From: a virus
Virus record (IMG/VR): IMGVR_UViG_3300042460_000724
Coordinates: 46,306-110,305 of that record
Length of the DNA: 64,000 bases
Strand: one strand, 5' to 3'
The notes beneath the pieces were generated by a model. It searched no databases, was not told the origin of the DNA, and saw only the letters and a list, made by a program, of their open reading frames with translations. A program made the position numbers and the translations under genes. Below are positions 6,411-20,100 of this stretch, in pieces. Numbering within the stretch: position 1 is the first letter of the stretch; each line of letters begins with the position of its first letter.

Positions 6411-8115
6411 CTAATGCCCGTTTAAATTCACTGTAGTCAATACGACCAGGTTTGTGTACTTGAATTAACATTCTAGTTGATAATGCTACATTATTCAAGT
6501 GATTTAGGGCATGAGTAAGTTCTTCTTGCGTTATTTTGCCATTAGATAGACGTTGTTGATATGGATCAGTATACTCAAACTGAGTATCACATACTTCGAT
6601 ATCAATATCTTCTTCAAATGCTAGTAATGAATCACTTTCACCTTTATTTGCTTTTTCAAACATATGACGTTTGTTAAACAAGTTAAACATAGCAACAGTA
6701 ATCAATCGTTTATGTGTTGGGTCATCTAATGCAGTATCACAGCGCCAATGTGGAGTTTGTATTTCCCAAACAGCACCATTCTCACTTACACGATATAGTT
6801 CTTTAATAACATCAATGAAGTCTCTACCAGTTTCTCCTAGATGTTCTAATATATCTTTAGCTACAACGTGTGAGTATTCGTTGTCTTTCCATGGCCAAGG
6901 TAGAACACTTAAATCAACCTGTTCATCGGCATCAATGAATGGTGATTTATCAACGTTAACAAATCCATCAAATTTCTTAAAGCCACAACCCAAGTTAAGT
7001 TTCTTAGTGACACGATCCTCATTTGGTTGATCGATATGTTTTAAGTTGAAACGTGCTTCTAGTGCAGTGTAAAGACTTTGGAATGTTGGGTCCCATTTCT
7101 TTGGATCTGTTTGTCTAAAGATTTGTACACATTTGTAGTATGGGCTTGTGTTAGCATCAGGTGAGCCTGGTGTCCACGTATGATACGGGAGTATAGGAAC
7201 GATGACCCATGTTTCTTTACCCATTGCGGCTGCTAAGTGTGCTACACTTGTACAAGATGAGATAACGATATCCATATTAGCAATAGCTGCCATTGTATCT
7301 TCCCAGCTTAACAAGAAGTGTTGCAAGTCAGTTACATTTTCAGGTAGTTGAATAATGTTATGATCCTTTTGCAAACTATATACCTGTAGTTCATCATATT
7401 TTGCTAAGTTAGTGATAAAGTTCTCTGGAAACTTTCTAAATTGTTGATGTTCAAATTTAGGATTGCCTGCCCAACGAATACCAACTTTAATTTTTTCGCT
7501 GTTGACGAATGTTTTCCAAATTTCAATACTATCAGCTTTAGCAGTTAGATAAGGATCGTTTGGAAAGTTTGAGAATTCGTGACCAGCTACCCATCCGGCA
7601 CTAAATCCAGGAACCCAATAATCATGAGGTACAGTATGTGATTGATTTCGTAGTATAACTTTATCTACACCTTCAATACGTTCAAATACTGATACTAGTT
7701 CAGGTGCACAAGCGATGTATACTGATTTTGCACCTTGTTTTTTAAAGCTAGTAGCAAAACGTGCGTGAATGATTTCATCTCCGTACCCACCTTCTAGTGA
7801 TACAATAATAGATTTATCGTTGATAGAATGTTTTTCTGGGTTAAAAATAGGTGCATCTGTTTTAAGAGGAGGGCTACCGTATACATTTAAGAAGCGACCA
7901 TTCTCTAATAGTTGACAGCCTTTTCTATAGTCACCGTCTTGAATCATAAACCAACCACGGTTAAAGCAATGACGCATCCAAATATCTTCTGTATTTTGTC
8001 CTTTAGCGTCTACTATTTTTTCAGGGCCTATGTTTTCTAATTTATCTGATAATATTCTGGCTTCTAGATGTTTACCTTCTAATTGAAGCTTGAGCATCAT
8101 ATCTATTTCGTGCAT
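6394..8115 (-). CDS. Two-domain enzyme: GT9-like glycosyltransferase fused to a methyltransferase
   Basis: A 573-residue fusion. Residues 1-95 are helical and TPR-like. Residues 100-355 form a GT-B domain of the heptosyltransferase (GT9)/TPR-glycosyltransferase type: IVSLEGGYGDEIIHARF (104-120), KVGIRWAGNP (210-219) and the donor-site block MDIVISSCTSVAHLAAAMGK (281-300). From 372 a class I methyltransferase begins with LNLGCGFKKFDGFVNVD (373-389), then LPWPWKDNEYSHVVAKDILE around 405-424, typical of predicted SAM-dependent methyltransferases in glycan clusters. It is the first gene after the 8167 late promoter, with a CGGAGAAAAT ribosome site. With an HldE-type pair in the same region, ADP-heptose is a plausible donor for the GT domain; that is an inference. 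Confidence 0.8.
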   Translation of the reverse strand: MHEIDMMLKLQLEGKHLEARILSDKLENIGPEKIVDAKGQNTEDIWMRHCFNRGWFMIQDGDYRKGCQLLENGRFLNVYGSPPLKTDAPIFNPEKHSINDKSIIVSLEGGYGDEIIHARFATSFKKQGAKSVYIACAPELVSVFERIEGVDKVILRNQSHTVPHDYWVPGFSAGWVAGHEFSNFPNDPYLTAKADSIEIWKTFVNSEKIKVGIRWAGNPKFEHQQFRKFPENFITNLAKYDELQVYSLQKDHNIIQLPENVTDLQHFLLSWEDTMAAIANMDIVISSCTSVAHLAAAMGKETWVIVPILPYHTWTPGSPDANTSPYYKCVQIFRQTDPKKWDPTFQSLYTALEARFNLKHIDQPNEDRVTKKLNLGCGFKKFDGFVNVDKSPFIDADEQVDLSVLPWPWKDNEYSHVVAKDILEHLGETGRDFIDVIKELYRVSENGAVWEIQTPHWRCDTALDDPTHKRLITVAMFNLFNKRHMFEKANKGESDSLLAFEEDIDIEVCDTQFEYTDPYQQRLSNGKITQEELTHALNHLNNVALSTRMLIQVHKPGRIDYSEFKRALDGHKS

Positions 8116-8140
8116 ATTTTCTCCGTTATGTGTTGTGTTG

Positions 8141-8184
8141 GTTTTTTGTATATAAAACTGTAAAGTTATTTATATACAAAAAAC
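8141..8184. repeat. Perfect 16-bp inverted repeat overlapping a late promoter
   Basis: The arms 8141-8156 and 8169-8184 are perfect reverse complements (GTTTTTTGTATATAAA), separated by 12 bases. Neither strand carries a U-run after the stem, so it is not a standard intrinsic terminator. On the minus strand the late promoter at 8174-8167 lies at the arm/loop border. Only RNA reading through from the giant gene upstream would carry both arms. Confidence 0.75.
8167..8174 (-). promoter_or_regulatory. T4-type late promoter (TATAAATA)
   Basis: An exact TATAAATA on the minus strand, 51 bases above the ATG of the GT9/methyltransferase fusion. It would drive the overlapping run of five genes down to 3663. 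Confidence 0.65.
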
Positions 8185-8199
8185 GAAATTAATTAATTT

Positions 8200-11100
8200 T
8201 TACTTAGTAAACCCGAAGTGATTAAAGCCATTTGATACGGTCACTGCAGAGTAACCAACCGACGTAATTGCCGGTATTAATGGGCGATTGTCGTTGAATC
8301 CCCATTCGTATAATACATTGTTAGGATCTATGACAAAAGTACTATTAAAATTCGCAGATACCTGTGTCCAAGATGATGTACCAATTTGTGTAGGCACACT
8401 ATACATATTAGGAGGAGTATATGCTTGATTAGTGCCTAATTGAACTGGGCTGGATTTAGAGATCCTATCATTTAGACCAAGTTGACCACTAGTATTAAGA
8501 CCCCAAACATAAAGTTTGTTATCATTGCGAGTAGCCATCGATGAATTTATATTGGATCCACCTTTATTTAAATTAGTATATATAGAAGTACCAAGTTGTA
8601 CCGGAGCTGATCTAGATAGAATGTCTAATAATCCTAATTGACCATTAGCATTATTACCCCAAGTAAACAAATAGCCATCACTACGTATAGCAAATTGACT
8701 TGCACCAGTTGTTGAAGTGATAGTCCAAGAATCGGTTGCTGTGGGCAAGAATATTGGACTTAATGCAGATGTTACTGAATTAATTCCCAATTCACCATTG
8801 GTATTAGTTCCCCAAGTATATAAACCATATAACTGATCTAATCCAATAGTAAATAGACCACCAGCTGAGACCATAGCCCATGAACTTGTACCAATTTGTA
8901 TTGGGCTTGATTTTGAAATTATTGTACTATCCCCTAATTGACCACTAGTACCTAATCCCCATGTAAATAATAAGTTATCGCTACGTACACCAGCCATATA
9001 GTTTACACCAGAACTAACAGATGTCCAACTAATAGTGCCTAGTTGTACCGGACTACTTCTTAGTATCACATCGTTTGTTCCTAGTTGTCCGCTAGCATTA
9101 TTTCCCCAAACATATAATAGTCCATCACTAGTAATGGCTGCTGTTGCAACACTACCGGCTGAAATAATACTCCAGCTATTTGTACCTATTTGCACAGGAC
9201 TACTTCTGCTTAATATAGCATTGTCACCTATTTGACCATTAGTACCAAGTCCCCACATAAATAGTGCACCATCACTACGTATTGCACCACGTGATGTATT
9301 TTTAGAAATACTTGTCCAAACAGTACCAACGCCAATTTGTACTGGACTACTACGAGAGACTGTATCATTTTGTGCTAATTCACCGTTTGTATTAATACCC
9401 CAAGCCCATAGTTTATTAGTAGCATCAAGAGCCATAAAGTTTGCAAGACCTGTTGATGAAGATACGGTGGTCCAACTACTTGTACCAACTTGTACTGGAC
9501 TACTACGATGTACTAAATTATTTGATGCTAGTTGTCCTGATGCGTTATCACCCCAAGTAAACAATCCACCGTCAATACGAATAGCGACGGTTGATGTAGT
9601 AAATAAACCAACAGCAGTCCAAGAGCTTGTGCCAATTTGTACTGGACTGCTACGAGATATTGTATCATTTAGACCTAGTTGTCCACTAGTACCTAAACCC
9701 CACATAAACAATGCACCGTCACTACGAATGGCAGCACTAGTAGACAGTCCAGTTGATATTGTATTCCAGCTTAAGGCTGCAGGTTTGCTTGTAGTAGTCA
9801 AGTATGTCTGTTGTATCTCTGCACTTGTGAATGAATTTACTTGTACTGGACTAGACCTATTAGCAATGGATCTATCTCCTAATTGTCCACTAGCATTACC
9901 GCCCCAAACATATAATAAATTATTTGTATTAATTGCAGAAGTTGAGCTTTGTCCAGCACTTACTATATTCCAGCTTGTACCAACTTGAACTGGACTACTG
10001 CGGGATAATACTGTAGTATCTCCAAGTTGTCCTGTAGTATTAATACCCCAAGTAAACAATCTATTATCAGATGTAATTCCACCCACAAAAGTTACGCCTG
10101 CACTTATTTGTGCCCAACTACTTGCGCCAATTTGTACCGGAGCAGATCGAGATATGATAGTAGTATCACCTATTTGACCACTAGCGTTAAGACCCCAAGC
10201 AAATAACAAGTTATCAATACGTATACCATATGATGTAGTTCCACCTGAGCTTACTGCATTCCATGACTCATTTATTGATCGGATAAATACTGGACTACTT
10301 CTGGCTCCAAGAGATTCACTTAATCCAAGCTGTCCATTATTATTTTGTCCCCAAATGAAAAGTTGATTATCAGTATAAGTCAACGCCATAGTTACTCCAG
10401 GAGACGTGCCTATACTAACCTGTGACCAACTGCTTGTACCAATTTGTACTGGACTACTACGAGGTAATATTGTATTGTCTCCTAGTTGACCATTAGTATT
10501 AATACCCCAAGACCAAAGAGTGTTGTCAAGACGTAAGGCAGTGGTTGTAGCAAATCCAGTTGATATAACAGACCAACTGCTTGTACCAATTTGTACTGGA
10601 CTACTACGAGGTAATATTGTATTGTCTCCTAGTTGACCATTAGCATTAATACCCCAAGACCACAGTGTAGAGTTAGTTCGGATAGCCATAGCATACGACA
10701 GTCCGGCTGACACACTAGACCAACTGCTTGTACCTATTTGTACTGGACTACTGCGTGGCACGATAGTAGTTGATCCTAATTGTCCACTAGTATTATCTCC
10801 CCAGGAGAAAAGAGCACCATCCAAACGTATAGCATATACACTTACATCTCCGGCACTAACCTTTGTCCAACTACTTGTACCAACTTGTACAGGACTACTA
10901 CGATGTAGTATAGTGCCATCACCTAATTGTCCGGCGTTATTATTACCCCAAGTAAACAATGCACCATCACTACGTATTGCACCAACACAAGCCAGAGTAC
11001 TTACAAGAGTTCCTGTTGCAACACTTCCTGAAACTATAGTCCAGCTACTTGTACCAACTTGTACAGGACTACTGCGATGTACTAAGTCATTTTGACCTAA

Positions 11101-14100
11101 TTGTCCTATTGTATTTAATCCCCATGACCACAACGTATTATCATTACGGATTGCATACATTGCATTATTGCCTATTGATATCTGAGACCAGCTAGTTGTA
11201 CCCAATTGTATTGGACTATTTGTATTAACAGTCGAATTTTGTCCTAGCTGTCCAAATGAATTAATTCCCCAAGTAAACAATGCTCCGTCACTACGTATTG
11301 CCGCTGAACTCCCAATAGACCCACCTGCATTGATTTTGGTCCAACTGAATCCTGTTTTACCGGTAGCAGTTAAGTAAGTACTTTGTAGAGTGTTATTTGT
11401 AAATGAACTAATTTGTACTGGGCTACTCTTGTTAGCCACAAACAGTTGACCAAGTTGTCCACTAGCACCTGCACCCCAACCATATAATACGTTGTCTGCG
11501 GTTAATGCTAAAGTTGTAAAGTCGGTTCCTGCTGTTATTCCACCTGCACTAACAGTAGTCCAACTACTTGTACCTATTTGAACTGGGCTACTACGATGTA
11601 ATATAGTGTCATCACCCAAATTACCAACTGCGTTATTACCCCAAGTAAATAGTGCACCATCACTACGTATACCTGCAAAATGTCCGGCTGAGCTAGATAA
11701 TGCAGTCCAACTATATGCGGTAAACGTATTAGCGGCAGGGTTACCCCAACCATACAATTTGTTATTTGTCTTTATACCTACATTATGGCTATAACCTGCA
11801 CTAATTTTACTCCATGTATCTCCTGTGATTTGTGTAGGCATTGGTTGGTAGCTAGCAATTTGTACTGGACTAGATTTACTTACTACAGTATTATCACCAA
11901 TAGCGCCGTAGCTAGCACCCGAACCCCAACCATAAAACAATAGATTACCATCGAGCACACCGTAACTATTAGTAGATCCAGTACCAATTATAGACCAACT
12001 ACTTAAACTTACTAATGTTGGGCTAGATGTAGCAACAACAGAGTTAATACCTAATTCTCCGCTGCCGTTACCACCCCAAGTATATAGTAACTTAGTAGAA
12101 GTTAACCCTACCATATGGCTTTGACCAACAGTAATTTGTGACCAGCTACTTGTACCAAGTTGGGTTGCACTACTACGGTGGACTAGATCACCTAAACCTA
12201 ATTGTCCATTAGCATTTTGCCCCCATACAAATAATAAACTATCACTGCGTATTGCAGCCGCAGTGTTTACATTCATTGATACTTGTGACCAAGACTCATT
12301 AGCAGTACGAATGAACACCGGGCTAGTAGATTGTGTAACAGTATTATTGCCTATTGCACCAACAGCATTTTGCCCCCATACAAATAATTGCCTGCTTGTG
12401 TTATCTATAGCTGCCGTATTAATATATAATCCACTAACCTTATACCAAGTACTAGTACCAATTTGTACCGGACTAGATCGGGAGATAGCAGTACTATCTC
12501 CTAATTGACCGTTTGTGTTTAGTCCCCAGCCCCATAATGTATTATCACTACGAATAGCAACTGAGTATTGATTACCTGCGTTAACACTTGTCCAACTACT
12601 AGTACCAATCTGTACTGGACTACTTCTAGGGAGAACATTAGTTAAACCTAAACCACCATTAGTATTAATGCCCCATGACCACAATGTATTATTGTTTAGT
12701 AGTCCTACCATGTGTGAGTAACCAACTGCTATTTGACTCCAACTACCTGCACCAAGTTTTACAGGACTAGATTTACTTACTACGGTATTATCACCTAACT
12801 GTCCGTTTGTATTAATTCCCCAAGTGAATAGTCCGCCGTCACTACGCAATGCGGCAGTTATAGCACCATTAGTACTAACCTGTGTCCAACTACTTGTACC
12901 AACTTGTACAGGACTACTACGAGCTACAAGATCACCTAGTCCTAGTTGACCACTAGCATTAATTCCCCAGGCAAATAAAGCACCACCAAGTCGTATTGCA
13001 GTTACAGTCGATATCCCTGCCGCAACACTTGTCCAACTACTAGTACCAATCTGTACTGGACTACTGCGTGGCAATACATCAGTTGTACCTAATTGTCCAC
13101 TAGTATTTAGACCCCACACAAATAATGCTCCATCGTTACGTATAGCATATGTAGAAAAATCTCCCACTGCTACCTGAGTCCAACTGCTTGTGCCAATTTG
13201 TACTGGACTACTACGATGGATGATAGTATTATCTCCTACACCGCCGTTGTTATTAGTTCCCCACGTGAATAATGCTCCATCATTACGTATGGCTGCAGTC
13301 ATACCATTTACACCACCGGAGCTTATTACAGACCAACTAAATGTTGTTGTTCCAGTTGCAGTTAAATAACTATTTTGCTGTGCAAGAGAATATATCGATC
13401 CTACTTGGGTTGGACTACTTTTATTGACAGTATCATTTAAACCAAGACCACCGATGCCGTTAATACCCCATGTAAATAACAAACCATCACTACGTATACC
13501 AGCCATAGTTGTAGCTGCCTTACTATTAATTAAAGTCCAACTACTTGTACCAATTTGTACTGGGCTACTTCTACTAAGTATTGTACTATCCCCTAGTTGA
13601 CCACTAGTACCTAATCCCCAAGTCCATAAACTACCATCATTACGTATAGCCCCAAGTCCACCTACTTTACTCCAAGTAGTATCGGTACCAATTTGAACTG
13701 GACTACTGCGGTGGACTAAATCATTTAACCCTAAATATCCGTCAGTGTTGTTACCCCAAGCCCACAATGTACCATCACTGCGTATAGCTGTAGTCCAAGA
13801 TGTTTCCGAATTAACCTGTATCCAACTACTAGAACCAACTTGTACTGGACTGCTTCTATGAAATATATCACTCAGTCCTAATTGTCCAGATTCGTTAGCT
13901 CCCCAAGTCCATAAACTACCGTCACTACGAATACCAGTGAATCGTAAATTTTGTCCAGTCAATATTGACCAAGATGTTGGAGAATTAACCGGCAATATAA
14001 AGTTTGTGGGACTTAATGTTGGATTATATGGCCATTGTTGATATTGTAATCCCCACCCATACAATGTATTATCTGATGCAATAGCAAGTGAATGTACGTT

Positions 14101-17100
14101 GCCAGCACTTATTTGTGACCAACTACTAGTACCAAGTTGTACTGGACTACTACGATGTAATCCCTCATTATTTACCTGATATGAACTATTATTACCCCAG
14201 GCAAATAATTTATTAGTACTAGAAATAGCAAGCACGTGACTTATACCTGCACTAACTTGTGACCAACTGCTAGCACCTATTTGTGTTGGGCTATTTGAGT
14301 ATGGTGTTGCACCAACTTGTACTGGGCTACTACGATGTTCTAACCAACTACCTGATATAGTTGTTGGATTAAATGCTAATCCTAGTGCTCCATTAGTGTT
14401 ATTACCCCATATATATGCTATACCAGTAGTTGTGATTGCATTGGTTATTCCTGAACCGGCAGCACTAACACTTGCCCAGTCGCTATTATTACCTATTTGA
14501 GTAGGATATGATTTACTAGTTGTAGAATTATCACCCAACTGTCCAAAAGTTGTATTAATTCCCCAAGTAAATAGTTTTCCATCGGATCTAATAGCTGATG
14601 ACAAGCTTTGTCCAGCGCCAACGCTAATCCAGGAATCATTCATTGAGCGAATGAATACCGGGCTACTGCGGCTGGTAATTCCTAATATACCCAATTCTCC
14701 ACTAGTACCAAGTCCCCAAGTAAATAATGCGTTACCTGTATCGGCTGCAGTAATACCTAAAATGTTAGTATAGCCAGTTACCATTGTCCAACTATTTGCA
14801 CCAATTTGTACAGGGAATGATTTAGCAACTGTGGTACCATCACCCAATGATCCAGCAGTATTATTTCCCCAAGCAAACAGTAAACCATCACTTCGTATTC
14901 CTGATAATCCTGCAACAACTGTACCAATTGCAGTCCAAGAATCTGCTACTGAACGAATGAATACTGGGCTGGATCTACCGGCAACAACACCATTACCAAT
15001 AACGCCATCCCCACCTGCAGTAGTTCCCCATGTAAACATTTGCCCATTTGCATCAAGTGCGACTATTGCACTACCTGCATTAACGGTAGTCCAACTACTT
15101 GTACCTGTAGTAAGTGTTGGACTAAAATATGTGTTCACTAGTGAGTTATTACCAAACTGTGCATTAGCTCCACTACCCCACATATATAGTAAATTACCAC
15201 TTATACCGGCTGTGACTGTGCCGCCTGCAGTTACTACACTCCAACTACTTGTACCAATTTGTACAGGACTACTACGATGTTGGGTAGAATCCGGAGTTCC
15301 TAACACACCACTAGTACCTGCACCCCAAGTGAATAATGAACCATCACTGAGAATTGCTACTGTCCATGATAAACCAGATGCTACTGCAGTCCAACTGCTA
15401 CTACCAATTTGTACTGGGCTACTACGATTTAGAGCAGTGCCATCACCTAGTTGTCCAAATGTGTTTACTCCCCATGCATATAATGCGCCAGTAGTACGTA
15501 TAGCATTACTTCTATTATTTGCAGAATAAACTTTTGACCATGTGTTTTCAGTACCGATTTGTACTGGACTACTACGAGCTACTACTGTGTTTAATCCCAG
15601 TTGACCTACATCATTAGCACCCCAACTCCATAATGTACCATCACTACGAACCGCTAATACTGTACCGCCGGTAGTGTTAAACGGTCCTGTTGCAACAGCA
15701 GTCCAACTACTTGTACCAACTTGTACCGGGCTACTACGATGAGCCTGTGTACCATCACCTACAGTACCTGCAGTGTTAACTCCCCAAGTCCATAATGTAT
15801 TATCACTACGTATGGCAGCCGTGAATGATGCTCCTGCTGATACTGTCAACCAGCTATTAGTACCAACTTGTACAGGACTACTACGATGCACTATGTCATT
15901 TAGACCTAATGCGCCATTGATGTTATTACCCCATGCAAACAATAAGCCGTCATTACGAATAGCAAACATTGTATTATTGGTATTTACCACAGTAGACCAA
16001 CTGTAACCAGTCTTACTTGTCTTTGTCAAATATGCCTGTTGTTCTGCAGGTGAAGAGAACGAAACAATTTGTACAGGGCTATTACGAGCAACTACAGTTC
16101 TATCCCCTAATGCACCACCTGAACCAGAACCCCACGTGTACAATGTATTGTTAGCCATTATACCTGCTGTTGTACCAGATGCTTGTGTAGCAACAATATT
16201 CCAATTACTTGTACCAAGTTGTACAGGGCTACTGCGTGAAATTGAGTCACCGATGCCAAGCTCACCGGCTGTATTTAATCCCCATGCAAATAATTTACTA
16301 TCAGTTCGTATTGCAAATGTGCTGTTACCATTTGCTGTTACTAATGTCCAGCTGTTACCCGTACCTACTTGTACTGGGCTACTTCTAGCGATAATATCGT
16401 TTACTCCAAGATTACCAGAACCATTGACTCCCCAACCATATAATTTTCCATCCAACGTAATAGCAAAGGTAGATGTAGCGTTAGTTGTACTATTAGATGG
16501 TACAACTGACCAACTACTTGTGCCTAGTTGAACTGGGCTACTACGATGTACTAAATCATTTAGACCAAGTTGACCATTAAAATTGCCACCCCAAACAAAT
16601 AATAGTCCGTCACTTCTAATAGCGTAAGTATGGCTTATGCCAGCAGCAATACCACTCCAATTACTTGTTCCTATTTGTACCGGACTACTTCTGTGTAGAA
16701 TATCATTTAAACCAAGTTGTCCGATACTGTTAGTTCCCCATGCAAATAACTTACTATCGCTACGAATAGCAAATGAAGTAGATGCACCTGCGGTTACTGT
16801 AGTCCAACTCAATGTTCTAGGTTTACCTGTACTAGTTGACCAAGCAATTTCATCAGCTAATGTAATTAGTGATGAAATTATTACAGGTAATAAGATTGTT
16901 CCTGGAGCATTACCTGTACCCAATTGACCATTATCATTATTGCCCCAACCGTATAAAACATTGTCCATGGTTAAAGCTAATGTATGAGTAGAGCCGGTGC
17001 TTATCATAGTCCAGCTACTTGTACCAACTTGTACTGGACTTGATTTTAGTATGACGGTGTTGTCCCCCAATTGACCAACATCATTATTACCCCATGACCA

Positions 17101-20100
17101 TAATGTTTTATCATTACGAATGGCCGCGGTAAATGTATCACCCTGTGCAACTTGGTACCAAGTATTAATAGTTGCATTTACTTGCACTGGGCTACTAGTA
17201 TCTACTACACTGTTAATACCTAATTCACCGACTGTATTACCGCCCCATGCGTATAAATACCCATTACCATTAGTGTAGTCCTGTATTATTCCCATGCGTC
17301 CAGCAACCATAGTCCAACTACTTGAACCAATTTGTACTGGACTAGATTTATTTACAATTGAGTTGTCACCTAATCCACCATACGTATTATTACCCCAAGT
17401 AAATAAGGCTCCATCACTTCTTATTGCAGAAACAACGTATGCATTTCCAATATCACCAGATTGTCCTGCACTAACCATAATCCAGCTACTTGTACCAACC
17501 TGTACTGGACTACTGCGATGTACTGTGTCATTAAGGCCCAATTGTCCTTGGCTATTAAGTCCCCATGACCACAAATAATTATTAGTGTCAATACTAAAAG
17601 CATTACCGAAGCCTGCCGCTAGTTGTTTCCAACTACCGGTACCTATTTGTACTGGACTACTTCTATTAATACCATCATTCTCTCCTAACTCCCCTACGGT
17701 ATTTTTACCCCATGACCACAATGTTCCATCTAATCGTATACCATAGGACGATGAATCCAATCCTGACACCGCTGAGGTCCAAAGTAAATTACCAATCTGT
17801 ACTGGACTACTACGAGCTACAACAGTATTATCTCCTATTTGTCCTGAATTATTGAAACCCCAAGCCCATAACGTACCATCAATACGTATAGCGATGGGAG
17901 TTAGTCTTCCAGCAGAAACCATATTCCAGCTACTTGTACCAACCTGTACAGGACTACTTCTGAGAAGACCACTAACGTTTGCACCTAATGCACCTAATGA
18001 ATTATCAGTTCCCCATGACCAAAGTGATTTGTCACTACTACGTATAGCAAATAAAAATCCTTGTCCAGCACTAACCATAGTCCAACTACTAGTACCAATC
18101 TGCACAGGGCTACTACGATGTATTTGATTATTTGTACCTAATTGACCGTATGTATTACTACCCCAAGACCATAAACTACCATCACTTCTTATGCCTGCCG
18201 CAGTTTGTGTGCCATCTACTGGCATACTAGATCCTGATAGATATGTCCAACTTAATAAATCTTTACCTAACTGTATTGGTTGGGATCTATTTATAACATT
18301 ATTTTGTCCTAATTGACCACTAGTCCCTAGACCCCAAAGCCAAAGTGTATTATCATTACGTATACCAGCGACATGGTTTGAGTTAAAACTTCCTTCACCT
18401 ATACTTGTCCAAGAATCATTCATAGAGCGAATGAATACAGGTGTAGACATAGTTACCATGTTACCGTCACCTATTTGGCCGTCAGTACCAATACCCCAAG
18501 TATATAATTGACCGGCTGAAGTAATACCCATACCGCCTGATGACCCAGCCGGTACTATAGTCCAACTACTAGTAGTAACTTGTAATGGTAATGATTGGTT
18601 ACCTGGGTTGCCACCTAACGCACCAAATCCATTATATCCCCATCTAAATAACAAACCATCACTACGCACAGCTCCATATTCATCTGTACCTGAACTTACA
18701 TAAGTCCATGAATCAAATATACCTGCACGAATAAATACTGGGCTAGAACGTTGCAATATAGTATTATCACCTACACCACCTTGTGTGTTGCCTGCCCAAG
18801 TAAACAACACACCGTTACTATCTATTGCAGTAGCTCCATTAACAAAAGTCCAACTACTACTACCTATTAGTACTGGGCTGTTTTTATTAGCAGTTGTATT
18901 ATCACCCAATTCGCCGTTAGTATTTAAACCCCAAGCAAACAATGCACCATCATTACGTATTCCATACATAGTAGATGTCCAACTGTTGACATAATTCCAT
19001 GTATTAGTTCCAACTTGTACGGGACTGCTACGATGCACTGAACTGGCTGCCCCTAATTGACCAGACCCATTAGCCCCCCAAGTAAACAATGCACCATTAC
19101 TACTTATAGCACCAGTGAATGACCCGCCTAACGCAACCATAGTCCAACTACTTGTGCCTAGTTGAACTGGGCTACTACGAGCTACTGCATCATTAAATCC
19201 TAACTGCCCCAGTGTATTATCACCCCATATAAATAAAGCACCGTCTGTTCGTATGGCAGCTAAATTTGTACCAAAATTAGTGCCGCTTGCTACCATAGTC
19301 CAACTACTACTACCAACTTGTACCGGACTACTTCGATTTACTGCGTCATTTAGTCCTAATTGGCCTACTGTATTAGCTCCCCAAGCCCATAAACCACCGC
19401 CACTTTTAATAGCGGCCATCGGTCCTATGGATGATCCGGATGCTAGTTTTATCCAATCAGTATCAGTACCGACCTGTACCGGGCTACTGCGATGTATTTG
19501 ATTATTTTGTCCTAATGAACCTTCATCATTACGACCCCATGTCCATAATGTTCCATCTATTTTGATTGCGGCTGCATATGATGTGCCTCCAGCAATTGCA
19601 GCCCAACTACTTGTACCGATTTGCACAGGGCTACTACGATGTACTAAATCATTTAGACCTAATTGTCCTATAGTATTTTGTCCCCATGAAAATAACAATC
19701 CATCACTACGTAATGCCAATCTAGTATTACTACCTGTAGTAAATGTCAAATTGGCTACAGTAGTCCAACTAAGCGGTGTTACTCCTATGGTAGTTAAATA
19801 TGTTTGTTGTTGTGCTGATGTTCTAATTGAAGTTATTTGTACTGGACTACTTTTGTTTATCCCCAGTCCTTCACCAAGATAGGTACCTGTGCCCCAAGAA
19901 TACAACGCACCATCTGTAGTTATTCCCATTGTGACACTTGTTCCACTAGTGACCATAGTCCAACTACTTGTACCAATTTGTATTGGGCTAGATTTTGCAA
20001 CTAATGTGGTGTCACCCAATTGACCATTAGTATTAACACCCCACGTAAATAAGTTACCTGTAGTAGTTATGGCGGCGGTCATGCCAGAACCAGCACTGAC

